Below, piece after piece: positions 8,278 through 15,895 of a stretch of DNA of 64,000 nucleotides. Position 1 is the first letter of the stretch. Each line of letters opens with the position of its first letter. A program made the translations under genes and the position numbers. Source of the stretch: Mycolicibacterium sp. 018/SC-01/001. Its GTDB lineage: Bacteria; Actinomycetota; Actinomycetes; Mycobacteriales; Mycobacteriaceae. Under the pieces are notes generated by a model. It saw only the letters and a list, made by a program, of their open reading frames with translations, was not told the DNA's origin and ran no database searches. The stretch lies in contig NZ_VKAA01000003.1 in assembly GCF_007096635.1 (NCBI RefSeq), positions 248,001 through 312,000 on the forward strand, written 5' to 3'.

Positions 8278-9090
8278 ATGGGCAATCTGCTCAAGGTCGA
8301 CGAACTCCAGGTCGAACTCATCACCGCCGGGGGAGTGGTGCGCGCCGTCGACGGCGTGTCCTTCTGCATCGACGCCGGTGAGACCGTCACGATCATCGGC
8401 GAATCGGGCTCGGGAAAGTCGACCACGGCGATGGGGATTCTCGGCCTGCTCCCCACCGATCTGGCGGTCCTGTCCGGGAGCGCGGCCTTCAAGGACCGTC
8501 AGATCCTGGGTAGTCGAACAGAGTTGGAGAAAGTGCGCGGCCGGCACATCGCGCTCGTCCCACAAGACCCCATGACCGCGCTGAGCCCCGTGCACACCAT
8601 CGGATCGCAGCTGCGCGACGCCGTCCGACATGGCGGGGTGCGTGGACGGTCCGCCGAGCGGGTCCGCGCCATCGAACTCCTCGACCAGGTCCACATCCCG
8701 CGTCCCGCAGAACAACTCGGCAAGTATCCCCACCAACTCTCGGGCGGGATGCTGCAGCGCGTGCTGATCGCGACGGCGCTGGCCGCCGGCCCGGAACTGA
8801 TCGTCGCCGACGAACCCACCAGCGCCCTCGACGTGACGGTGCAGGCCAGCATCCTCGATCTGCTCCTCGAACTGCAGCAGCGCACCGGCGTCGCGATGCT
8901 GCTGATCACTCACGACCTGGGCGTCGCCCGTCTGATGTCGGACCGCATCTTCGTCATGAAGGACGGCCGCTTCGTCGAGGGCGGCGATGCCGAAGCGCTG
9001 CTGGGCAATCCGCGCAGCGCCTACACCAAGCGGCTCCTCGACGCGGTGCCCCGCTTGGACGCCCACTCGACCACGGAGGTCCCGGCATGA
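8278..9090 (+). CDS. ABC transporter ATP-binding protein, DppD type, short form
   Basis: The 270-residue ATPase starts at the ATG of MGNLLKVDEL, preceded by a GGAAGGA site. It shows Walker [11 protein letters not shown]-loop VPQDPMT, signature LSGGMLQR, Walker B LIVADEPTS and switch HDLG. It stops soon after the YTKRLLDAVPRLD segment. The usual C-terminal cysteine-bearing region of oligopeptide ATPases, present in the second transporter of this window, is absent. It overlaps the next ATPase gene by ATGA. Confidence 0.9.
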   Translation: MGNLLKVDELQVELITAGGVVRAVDGVSFCIDAGETVTIIGESGSGKSTTAMGILGLLPTDLAVLSGSAAFKDRQILGSRTELEKVRGRHIALVPQDPMTALSPVHTIGSQLRDAVRHGGVRGRSAERVRAIELLDQVHIPRPAEQLGKYPHQLSGGMLQRVLIATALAAGPELIVADEPTSALDVTVQASILDLLLELQQRTGVAMLLITHDLGVARLMSDRIFVMKDGRFVEGGDAEALLGNPRSAYTKRLLDAVPRLDAHSTTEVPA

Positions 9091-9926
9091 ACCAGCCCCT
9101 GCTGCAGATCGACGACCTCGTGGTCGAGTACCCCGTCGCCGGCGGTGTCTTCCGCGCGCTGAACTCGGTGAGCCTGTCCGTGGACAAGGGCTCATGCCTG
9201 GCTGTGGTCGGCGAATCCGGCTGTGGCAAATCGACATTGGCCAAGGCGGTCGTCCGCCTGCTGCGTCCGACCTCGGGCCGGATCGTGTTCGACGGCACCG
9301 ACATCGCGGGGTTGTCGGAGCGCAGGATGCGACCCTTGCGCTCCCGGATCCAGATGGTTTTCCAGGATCCGTACGGCTCCCTCGACCCGCATCTGAGCGC
9401 AGTCGACATCGTCGCCGAACCGCTGCGCCAGAGAGGGGTGCGCAGCGCTCGGGACCGTCGCGCCCGCGCCGCAGAACTGATCGACCGGGTCGGGCTGCCC
9501 AGCACCGCGCTGCGCCGCAAGCCGGCCGAGTTCTCCGGTGGTCAGCGCCAGCGCATCGGTATTGCGCGCGCCCTCGCCAGCGAACCCGAACTGCTGGTCT
9601 GCGACGAGGCCACCAGTGCGCTCGACGTCTCGGTGCAGGCCCAGGTGCTCGACCTGCTGCGCGAGATCCGCTGCGAGACCGGCCTCACCTACGTCTTCAT
9701 CTCGCACAACCTCGGTGTCGTCCGGGAGATCAGCGACAGCATCGTCGTGATGAAGTCGGGGAACATCGTCGAATGCGGTTCGACGGCAACTGTTCTCGCC
9801 AATCCGGCGGAGCCGTACACCAAGGCTCTCCGCGCCGCCGCACTGGACCCCACCACGATGGTCGGGATCAAACCCCGCAACGTGGTCGCGCGCCTCGATG
9901 CCACCGCCACTCAAGGAGCTGCCTGA
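9087..9926 (+). CDS. ABC transporter ATP-binding protein, DppF type, short form
   Basis: The 279-residue second ATPase has Walker [20 protein letters not shown] at the Q-loop, signature FSGGQRQR, Walker B LLVCDEATS and the histidine switch in SHNLG (His with Asn replacing the usual Asp after it). Like its partner it lacks the cysteine-containing C-terminal extension. With the DppD-type protein it powers the transporter. Its stop overlaps the aldo/keto reductase start (TGATG), tying transport to catabolism. Confidence 0.9.
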   Translation: MNQPLLQIDDLVVEYPVAGGVFRALNSVSLSVDKGSCLAVVGESGCGKSTLAKAVVRLLRPTSGRIVFDGTDIAGLSERRMRPLRSRIQMVFQDPYGSLDPHLSAVDIVAEPLRQRGVRSARDRRARAAELIDRVGLPSTALRRKPAEFSGGQRQRIGIARALASEPELLVCDEATSALDVSVQAQVLDLLREIRCETGLTYVFISHNLGVVREISDSIVVMKSGNIVECGSTATVLANPAEPYTKALRAAALDPTTMVGIKPRNVVARLDATATQGAA

Positions 9927-10882
9927 TGACCGCACTCGACCTGACCCGTCCCGTCCTGGGCACCATGACCTTCGGCGACACGGTGTCGGCCGAGCTCGCT
10001 GCAGAGATGCTGGATGTGGCACTGGCGGCGGGCATCTCCCACATCGACACGGCCAACGCCTACGCGGCCGGGCTGACCGAGGAGATCCTGGCCGGGCTGC
10101 TGCGGGGCCGGCGCGATCAGGTCACGGTGGCCACCAAGGCGGGCATGCCGCACCCGGACGCCGGGGACGACGCGCCGCTGTCGGCTCGCGCGCTGAGAGC
10201 CTGCCTGGAGGGCAGCCTCCGCCGGCTCGGCGTCGATCGGGTGGACCTGTTCTACCTGCATCAGCCCGACCGGCGCACACCGTTGCGCGAGACGCTGCAG
10301 ACGGTCGCCGATCTCGTGGGTGAGGGGAAGGTGGGCGCCCTCGGCGTCTCCAATTACGCCGCCTGGCAGATCGCGGAGATCAACCACCTCGCCGACGAGG
10401 TCGGCGCACCCCGGCCCGTGGTGGCCCAGCAGGTCTACAACCTGCTGGCCCGCCGCATCGAGGACGAGTACGCCGAATTCGCGGCGACGACCGGACTGGT
10501 GACGATGGTCTACAACCCGCTCGGAGGGGGGTTGCTCACCGGCCGGCACACCTTCGACGCCGACCCGTCCGAGGGCCGTTTCGGCGACTCGCGGCTGGCC
10601 ACGATGTACCGCGAACGCTATTGGAACGCATCGGTGTTCGAAGCGATCAGTCAGCTGTCGACTCTTGCCGAGAAGGCGGGCATCCCGATGTCCGAGCTCG
10701 CCCTGCGGTGGCTGGTCAGCAAGCCGGCGGCCGGTCCGATCCTGCTGGGAGCGTCGAAGGTGGGCCACCTGGAGGCCAACATCGCCGCCATCGCGGCGGG
10801 TCCGCTCGACGACGACCTGGTCGCGGCGTGTGATGACGTCGGCGCTCCGCTGCGTGGCGCCATGCCGAACTACAACCGTTAG
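9926..10882 (+). CDS. Aldo/keto reductase
   Basis: The 318-residue enzyme begins MTALDLTRPVLGTMTFGD at the ATG overlapping the preceding stop. It is a TIM-barrel NADPH oxidoreductase with Asp and Tyr of the tetrad in DTANAYAAG, Lys in ATKAG and His in FYLHQPD. The C-terminal ILLGASKVGHLEANI is the cofactor pocket. It resembles the sugar-aldehyde and glyceraldehyde-phosphate group of AKRs. In this locus it may reduce or oxidise an aldehyde or ketose released during catabolism. Confidence 0.9.
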   Translation: MTALDLTRPVLGTMTFGDTVSAELAAEMLDVALAAGISHIDTANAYAAGLTEEILAGLLRGRRDQVTVATKAGMPHPDAGDDAPLSARALRACLEGSLRRLGVDRVDLFYLHQPDRRTPLRETLQTVADLVGEGKVGALGVSNYAAWQIAEINHLADEVGAPRPVVAQQVYNLLARRIEDEYAEFAATTGLVTMVYNPLGGGLLTGRHTFDADPSEGRFGDSRLATMYRERYWNASVFEAISQLSTLAEKAGIPMSELALRWLVSKPAAGPILLGASKVGHLEANIAAIAAGPLDDDLVAACDDVGAPLRGAMPNYNR

Positions 10883-10890
10883 GAGTGCCC

Positions 10891-11658
10891 ATGACCGCGC
10901 GTGACTTCACCGCCCGCCTGCGTCGCCGGGAGCGCGTGATCGGCTACTGGTCGGTGCTCGACAGCCCGGTGTCCACCGAATGGCTGGCCCATGTCGGCTA
11001 CGACTACCTGGCGCTCGACATGCAGCACGGCCTGATCGGCTATGCCGGTATGGTGGCCGGCCTGACCGCCATCGACGCCGCACACGGTCCGGCCGGTGTG
11101 GTGCGCGTCGAGGCCAACGATCCGACCCCGATCGGCCGTGCTCTCGACGCCGGCGCCGCGGCCGTCATCGTCCCGCTGATCGACACCGCCGCCGACGCGG
11201 CCCGTGCGGTGAGCGCGGGCACGTACCCGCCGATCGGCATCCGCTCCTACGGTCCGATGCGGTCCCAGCTGCGCATCGGGCCCGTCCCCGCCGCCGCCAA
11301 CGCCGAGACCGCGGTGATCGCGATGATCGAGACGCCGCTCGGCCTGCAGAACGTCGAGAGCATCTGCGCGACAGCCGGACTCGCAGGGGTCTACGTGGGT
11401 CCGTCGGACCTGAGGTTGGCTGTCGGCGGCGCCCACCCGCAGGACCCCGCCGTCGACGACGAGTTCGAGGATGCGCTCGTGCGCATCAAGGCGGCGGCGG
11501 AGGCCCACGGTATCGCCGCAGGCATCCACACCCCCGACGGGGCGAGCGCCGCGCGCCGACTTGCCGAGGGTTTCACGTTCGCGACGGTCGCATCCGACCT
11601 GACCCATCTCAAGCAGATCGCCGCGGCTCACCTCAAGGCGGCCGGCGAAGGGCTCTGA
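10891..11658 (+). CDS. HpcH/HpaI-family 2-keto-3-deoxy acid aldolase
   Basis: The 255-residue class II aldolase starts at the ATG five bases after an AGGAG; an in-frame GTG six bases upstream overlaps that ribosome site and is rejected. It has the DMQHG segment with the catalytic histidine, the metal-binding glutamate in MIETPLG, and the metal-binding aspartate in YVGPSDL. The family cleaves 2-keto-3-deoxy acids to pyruvate plus an aldehyde such as glycolaldehyde or lactaldehyde. It is the last gene of the rightward operon and gives a second route for carbon from a sugar acid. Confidence 0.88.
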   Translation: MTARDFTARLRRRERVIGYWSVLDSPVSTEWLAHVGYDYLALDMQHGLIGYAGMVAGLTAIDAAHGPAGVVRVEANDPTPIGRALDAGAAAVIVPLIDTAADAARAVSAGTYPPIGIRSYGPMRSQLRIGPVPAAANAETAVIAMIETPLGLQNVESICATAGLAGVYVGPSDLRLAVGGAHPQDPAVDDEFEDALVRIKAAAEAHGIAAGIHTPDGASAARRLAEGFTFATVASDLTHLKQIAAAHLKAAGEGL

Positions 11659-11665
11659 GCGACTG

Positions 11666-12742
11666 TCAGGGCAGCCGGCGCATCGTCAACGCGCCCTCGG
11701 TCAGATCGCGGCGGATCTGCTCGAACACGGAGCGGGAGCGTAGCGGCGGGCTGTCCGAATGTGCCTGCAGTGCAACCCCGGTGACGACGTCGGCCAGCGC
11801 CGCGACCGACGACCACTGCGGTTCCCATCCGAGTTCGCTGTGTGCGCGTGAACAGTCCAGCAGGGGAACGCTGAAGAGCAGGTCCAGCCAGCCGCGGTCG
11901 ACGGGCTGCAGGCCGGCCCGCCAGCTCAGATCCGTGAGCGTGCTCAGGACCCGGGACGGCACGTGGATCTGGAAGGAACCCAACACCTGCGCGACTTCGG
12001 CCCGGGTGATGGCCGGTTCGGCGGCCAGGTTGAAAGCCCCGGTGGCTCGCCGTTCGAGGGCGCGCAGGATCGCTGAGGCGACGTCATCGGCGTGGATGAT
12101 GGGAATGCACAGCCTGCGGTCGAGAGGGAGCACGGGCAGCATCGGAACGGCCAGCATCGGTACCCAGCCCGGAAGGGCATAGCGCATCAAGCCGCTTGCC
12201 GCGTCCCGCTGCACGACGAAACCAGGCCGCATCCGCGCGATCGGCACCGCGTCGGTGCCGTGCTCACGTTCGTGATCGTTGAGCAGTTCCTCGGCAGCCG
12301 ATTTGTCCCTGCTGTACGGAGAGGACGGAATGCCCGAGGTCACCCACGACTCGTCGACCTTGCGGGTGTAGCGCCCGGCGGCATAGGTGCCCACCGACGA
12401 CATGTGGATCAGGTGGGGTATCGACATCTGGTGGGCAGCCTGCAGCACGGCGAGGGTCCCTCCCACGCCGAGCCGGGTCAGATATTCGGTGTCGCGGGTC
12501 GGCTGAAAACCCCATGCCAGGTGAACGATGGCGTCGGCGCCTTTGACGATCTGCGTCAGGCGTTGCGCAGCATCGGGTTCGACGAGGTCGAGCTCCCGCC
12601 ACTCGACGCGCTCGTAGACGCCTTCGGGCTCCGGTGGCCGGCGTACGACACCGACGATGTCCCACTCCGGTGCGTCGTCGGTGAGCCGACGCAGCAGTGC
12701 GGTGCCGACGTTTCCGGACGCGCCGGTGACGACGACGCGCAT
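11666..12742 (-). CDS. NAD-dependent epimerase/dehydratase (extended SDR)
   Basis: The 358-residue protein has a Rossmann start VVVTGASGNVG, SSVGTYAAG with the catalytic serine region, and Tyr-x3-Lys in YSRDK. About 60 C-terminal residues beyond the core probably hold the substrate domain. It starts 4 bp after the stop of the 68-residue membrane protein and so is probably co-transcribed with it and the YihY-type gene. It converges on the aldolase with a 7-bp gap. The substrate may be a nucleotide sugar or a small carbonyl; this cannot be decided from sequence. Confidence 0.85.
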   Translation of the reverse strand: MRVVVTGASGNVGTALLRRLTDDAPEWDIVGVVRRPPEPEGVYERVEWRELDLVEPDAAQRLTQIVKGADAIVHLAWGFQPTRDTEYLTRLGVGGTLAVLQAAHQMSIPHLIHMSSVGTYAAGRYTRKVDESWVTSGIPSSPYSRDKSAAEELLNDHEREHGTDAVPIARMRPGFVVQRDAASGLMRYALPGWVPMLAVPMLPVLPLDRRLCIPIIHADDVASAILRALERRATGAFNLAAEPAITRAEVAQVLGSFQIHVPSRVLSTLTDLSWRAGLQPVDRGWLDLLFSVPLLDCSRAHSELGWEPQWSSVAALADVVTGVALQAHSDSPPLRSRSVFEQIRRDLTEGALTMRRLP

Positions 12743-12746
12743 CGGG

Positions 12747-12953
12747 TCAGGCCGTCGCGGCGGGACTGTCCGGCACCGGGAGGGTCTCGACGTTCGACGC
12801 CGATCTGTCCCGCCGTCGCGCGATGATCAGCGCCCCGGTCAGAAGCGCGGCGGTGAGCAGTGTCGGGACGAACAGGAACTGCGCCAGCGCGACCCTACGT
12901 TGGACTTTCAGGCCCGTGCGGGCCACGGACCGGGTCTTGCTGGTGACGCTCAT
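12747..12953 (-). CDS. Small single-span membrane protein
   Basis: The 68-residue product starts MSVTSKTRSVARTG and has one hydrophobic segment near residues 25-47 followed by RRRD, which would place the C-terminus in the cytosol or stop transfer. The ATG has a good GGAGG ribosome site 7 bases upstream. Its first 59 bases overlap the 3' end of the YihY-type gene in another frame, a larger overlap than usual in this window. I know no function for it. Coupling to the YihY-type protein is inferred from position. Confidence 0.55.
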   Translation of the reverse strand: MSVTSKTRSVARTGLKVQRRVALAQFLFVPTLLTAALLTGALIIARRRDRSASNVETLPVPDSPAATA

Positions 12954-13980
12954 GACTGCCTCCGCTTCGTGAATGTGCCTCGGCCATACCCGGGTCGCCG
13001 TTTTCGCAAACGCCGTCGTCATCGGGATCGTGCGGGTGAAACGACACGTCGACGCGCTGAAAACCCTTGGCCTGCTGGGCTTCCGCCTGCGCCGAGTACA
13101 TCTTGCGGTCCGCCTCGGTGAGTTCCACATGGTCGGTGAACGGGGTCAGCAGTGCCCGCGGGTGCAGATGGTCGACGCGGACGGCGTTGATCTCCGCGCA
13201 GATCAGCAGCGACGTCGACACCAGGTACAGGAACGCCAGCAGGCCGAGCACGATCGCGAAGATGCTGTTGGTGGCACTGGCCGAGCTCAGCACATGAGCG
13301 ACGTAGGCGGCACCGAACCACTGCAGCATCTGCCAGAGCACAGCCGCGGTGATCGCACCGGGCAGGACGTCGCGGTAGCTCAACGTGCGCACGGTGGTGA
13401 CGCGGAAGGCGGCGACGATGACCGCCGTGTTCAACGCCAGTGATGCCAGCACGACGCCGGCCGTGCCCAGGAAACCCAGACCGGCCCAGGCTCGGCCGAC
13501 CGCAGTCAGCACCGTCGTCCCGATGACGGCGGAGCCCAGCACGAACAGCAGCAGCAGGCTGTAGAAGCGCGCCCGGATCGGGTCGGGACGGGTGTAGCGG
13601 GGGACCGCCCACACCGTGTTCATTGCGTTCTGCAGGGCATTGCCGACACCGAGACCGCCGTACAGCGCGCCCGCGATGCCGACGACGACCGCGGTCGTCC
13701 CGCCGCTCAGCGCCTCGGGCTGGCTCAGTTGGTCGCTGATGACGGGGAACTGGTCGATGGCCGCGGCCACGATCTGCTCGCGCCACTGCGGGCGACCGGA
13801 GAGCACCACGCCCAACACCGTGGTCAGCAGCAGGAGCAGCGGAAACAGGGAGACGAACGCGTAGTAGGTGATCAGCGCGGCGAGGTAGCCAGCCTGGTCG
13901 TCGACGTACTTGTAGACCACGGCGATCGTGAACCCGGCGGTTCGGCTGCGCTGTTGCAGGCGGTCCAGCCACGTGACCAT
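12895..13980 (-). CDS. YihY/BrkB-family inner membrane protein
   Basis: The 361-residue protein has about six membrane spans, beginning with the family segment LAALITYYAFVSLFPLLLLL near residue 33 and including ALYGGLGVGNALQNAMNTVW and the late SIFAIVLGLLAFLYL. The C-terminal 80 residues are charged and cytosolic. BrkB was once called ribonuclease BN but is now seen as a membrane protein of uncertain, perhaps transport-related, role. The start has a GGAAAGGAAGG ribosome site. Confidence 0.88.
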   Translation of the reverse strand: MVTWLDRLQQRSRTAGFTIAVVYKYVDDQAGYLAALITYYAFVSLFPLLLLLTTVLGVVLSGRPQWREQIVAAAIDQFPVISDQLSQPEALSGGTTAVVVGIAGALYGGLGVGNALQNAMNTVWAVPRYTRPDPIRARFYSLLLLFVLGSAVIGTTVLTAVGRAWAGLGFLGTAGVVLASLALNTAVIVAAFRVTTVRTLSYRDVLPGAITAAVLWQMLQWFGAAYVAHVLSSASATNSIFAIVLGLLAFLYLVSTSLLICAEINAVRVDHLHPRALLTPFTDHVELTEADRKMYSAQAEAQQAKGFQRVDVSFHPHDPDDDGVCENGDPGMAEAHSRSGGSHERHQQDPVRGPHGPESPT

Positions 13981-14069
13981 CGTGACCTTCCTTTCCCGCT
14001 TCGCCCGGTTGCCGCTGGCGGATACCCGCTCACCTGCGAATTCATTCCTGCCGCCCGCGGGAGCAGTGC

Positions 14070-14174
14070 TCAGTCCTCCTCGGTCAACTCCGGCGCGTTC
14101 TCGCGCGTGGCCATCCCGCCCTCGCGGCCGTGGTCGACCGGCCCCGGCGGATCTTTGGGTTCTTCGCCATCATC
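14070..14174 (-). CDS. Possible 34-residue acidic small protein (uncertain)
   Basis: A short reading frame encodes MMAKKPKDPPGPVDHGREGG and ends ELTEED before a TGA. It is charged and proline-containing, with a purine-rich GAGAAAAAG just upstream as a weak ribosome site. A second ATG at 14190 is out of frame with it. It lies in the 262-bp divergent gap 13981-14242, which otherwise shows only the two flanking promoters. Coding is plausible but unproven. Confidence 0.3.
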   Translation of the reverse strand, partial: DDGEEPKDPPGPVDHGREGGMATRENAPELTEED

Positions 14175-14228
14175 TTTTTCTCTGGTCATCGTGTGCCCCT
14201 CCTGACCGCTTCAGGGTACGGCCCGGCG

Positions 14229-14234
14229 TACGCT
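14229..14234 (+). promoter_or_regulatory. Putative -10 (TACGCT) for a leaderless transcript
   Basis: TACGCT fits TANNNT and lies 8 bases before the GTG start at 14243. No ribosome site is visible there, so transcription probably begins at or near the start codon. Confidence 0.35.
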
Positions 14235-14242
14235 GACCCACC

Positions 14243-15052
14243 GTGATCGACATCGCGCTGAGCGACATGCGGGACTGGTTCGGCTTCGGTGTGGCGGGCA
14301 ACTTCGCCGGTCATCTCGAGCAGGCCGGTGAGGCAGTGGATTTCGTCAACGTGACCACCGAAGGCGAAGCACCCAAGGGCATCTTCCCCTGGTACGCGCC
14401 GGGATCGGACACATTCCTCGGTGAGTTCCCCCTGTCGAACGACGCGATCCAGCTGCCGCCCGAGAGCCCCGAATTCTCGGGCCCGCTGAACCTCCAGATC
14501 GAACCCGAGGTCGGGGTGGCGTGCCGGGTGGTCTGGCAGGGCGACACCGTGGTCACGCTGCAACCGTTCGCACTCGGGGCGTTCAACGACTGCTCGATTC
14601 GCCGGCCGGGCGCCAAGAAGATCAGCCACAAGAAGAACTGGGGCCCCGCCTCCAAGGGGGTGTCGGGTTCGTTCTTCGACATCGGCGACCTGACCCCCGA
14701 CGGGCCGACCGCCACGCTGCGACTGGTCTGCTTTCTGCACTCCGACGGTCAGGAACATGCCTACGGTGTCGACAGCCCCGTCATCGGCTACTCGTACTAC
14801 GGCGAGGTGCTGCTCGACTGGATCGTCGAACGGCTGGCCAACCAGAAGGGTTCACCGGACACCCCGCTCGAAGACGTCGGTGCGTTGATGGTGGCCAGCG
14901 GGCATCCCGAGAACGTGCTGATCGGGATCGGAGCCACCCGATACACCGAACTGGGTGAGACGACGTTCCTGAAGTCCGGTGACGACGCTATCGTCCGCGT
15001 CTACGACACCGCCGACGACGCGGCCGCGGAGTTGCGCCAAACGGTGCGATAA
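14243..15052 (+). CDS. DUF5718 family protein
   Basis: The 269-residue soluble protein starts at GTG (MIDIALSDMRDWFGFGVAGN). It contains the family-like segments AGHLEQAGEA, GIFPWYAPGS and LLDWIVERLANQ. I recognise it as a DUF5718-like conserved bacterial protein without a known reaction; the fold may be related to fumarylacetoacetate hydrolase-type enzymes, but I see no certain catalytic motif. It stands alone, with its own promoter and a free 102-bp gap before the cutinase gene. Confidence 0.75.
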   Translation: MIDIALSDMRDWFGFGVAGNFAGHLEQAGEAVDFVNVTTEGEAPKGIFPWYAPGSDTFLGEFPLSNDAIQLPPESPEFSGPLNLQIEPEVGVACRVVWQGDTVVTLQPFALGAFNDCSIRRPGAKKISHKKNWGPASKGVSGSFFDIGDLTPDGPTATLRLVCFLHSDGQEHAYGVDSPVIGYSYYGEVLLDWIVERLANQKGSPDTPLEDVGALMVASGHPENVLIGIGATRYTELGETTFLKSGDDAIVRVYDTADDAAAELRQTVR

Positions 15053-15154
15053 CTGCAGGTCTGCTGCGTTTTACATCACGTTTGGAATTTTCGCGGACAC
15101 ACCGGCATTCCTTCCAGTACCGCCACCGGGGCGGCCACGACGGAGGAGACCGAC

Positions 15155-15868
15155 ATGACCGATCAGCGCAGCATTCGACGCGTTCTCCTCCTCGGCGGTG
15201 TCGGCGCCGTCGCAGCCGCCGGTCTGATCGGCCCGGGCGCGGCGAGTGCGCACGCCGCCGATTCCTGTTCCGATGTCGCAGTCGTCTTCGCCCGCGGCAC
15301 CGCCGAGCCGGCAGGGCTCGGCCGGGTGGGCCAGGCCTTCGTCGATGATCTGCGCAGCGACCTCGGCGGGCGCAGCGTGACCGCCGTCGCCGTGAACTAC
15401 CCGGCCTCCTACGACTTCCTGCAGTCCGCGCCCGCCGGCGCCGATGACGCCAGCGCCCAGATTCAGGCCACCGCCGCCCGCTGCCCCGATACCCGCATCG
15501 TGGTGGGCGGGTACTCGCAGGGCGCGGCGGTGGTGGATCTGATAGCGGGAGATCCTGCAGCCACGTTCGGCTTCGGCCGTCCGATGCCGGCACCGGTTGC
15601 CGACCACGTCGCGGCCGTCGCGGTGTTCGGCAACCCGGCCGGGCGGATCGGTCGCACCCTGACCACCTCGAGCCCCCTCTACGGAGCCAAGACCATCGAC
15701 CTGTGCAACGGTGCCGACCCGGTCTGCTCCAACGGTGACGACAGGCCCGCCCACAGTGCCTACGTGCAGTCCGGATTGGTCTCGCAGGCAGCCGATTTCG
15801 CCGCCGCGCGGGTGAATGCCCCCGCGCCGGCCGGAGTGCTCGTCGACGCGTCGAGCACCGTCGGCTGA
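15155..15868 (+). CDS. Secreted cutinase-family serine esterase
   Basis: The 237-residue protein has a signal peptide (two Arg, hydrophobic core to about residue 35, cleavage near AHAA-DSC). The alpha/beta-hydrolase core follows with the catalytic serine in GGYSQGA, the aspartate in NGADPVC and the histidine in PAHSAY. Two disulfide pairs are likely, as in other cutinase-like proteins of mycobacteria. These act outside the cell as esterases, lipases or phospholipases. The start has a GGAGGAGA ribosome site. Confidence 0.9.
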   Translation: MTDQRSIRRVLLLGGVGAVAAAGLIGPGAASAHAADSCSDVAVVFARGTAEPAGLGRVGQAFVDDLRSDLGGRSVTAVAVNYPASYDFLQSAPAGADDASAQIQATAARCPDTRIVVGGYSQGAAVVDLIAGDPAATFGFGRPMPAPVADHVAAVAVFGNPAGRIGRTLTTSSPLYGAKTIDLCNGADPVCSNGDDRPAHSAYVQSGLVSQAADFAAARVNAPAPAGVLVDASSTVG

Positions 15869-15895
15869 CGATTACCGCCCGCGAGGGCGCGTACC

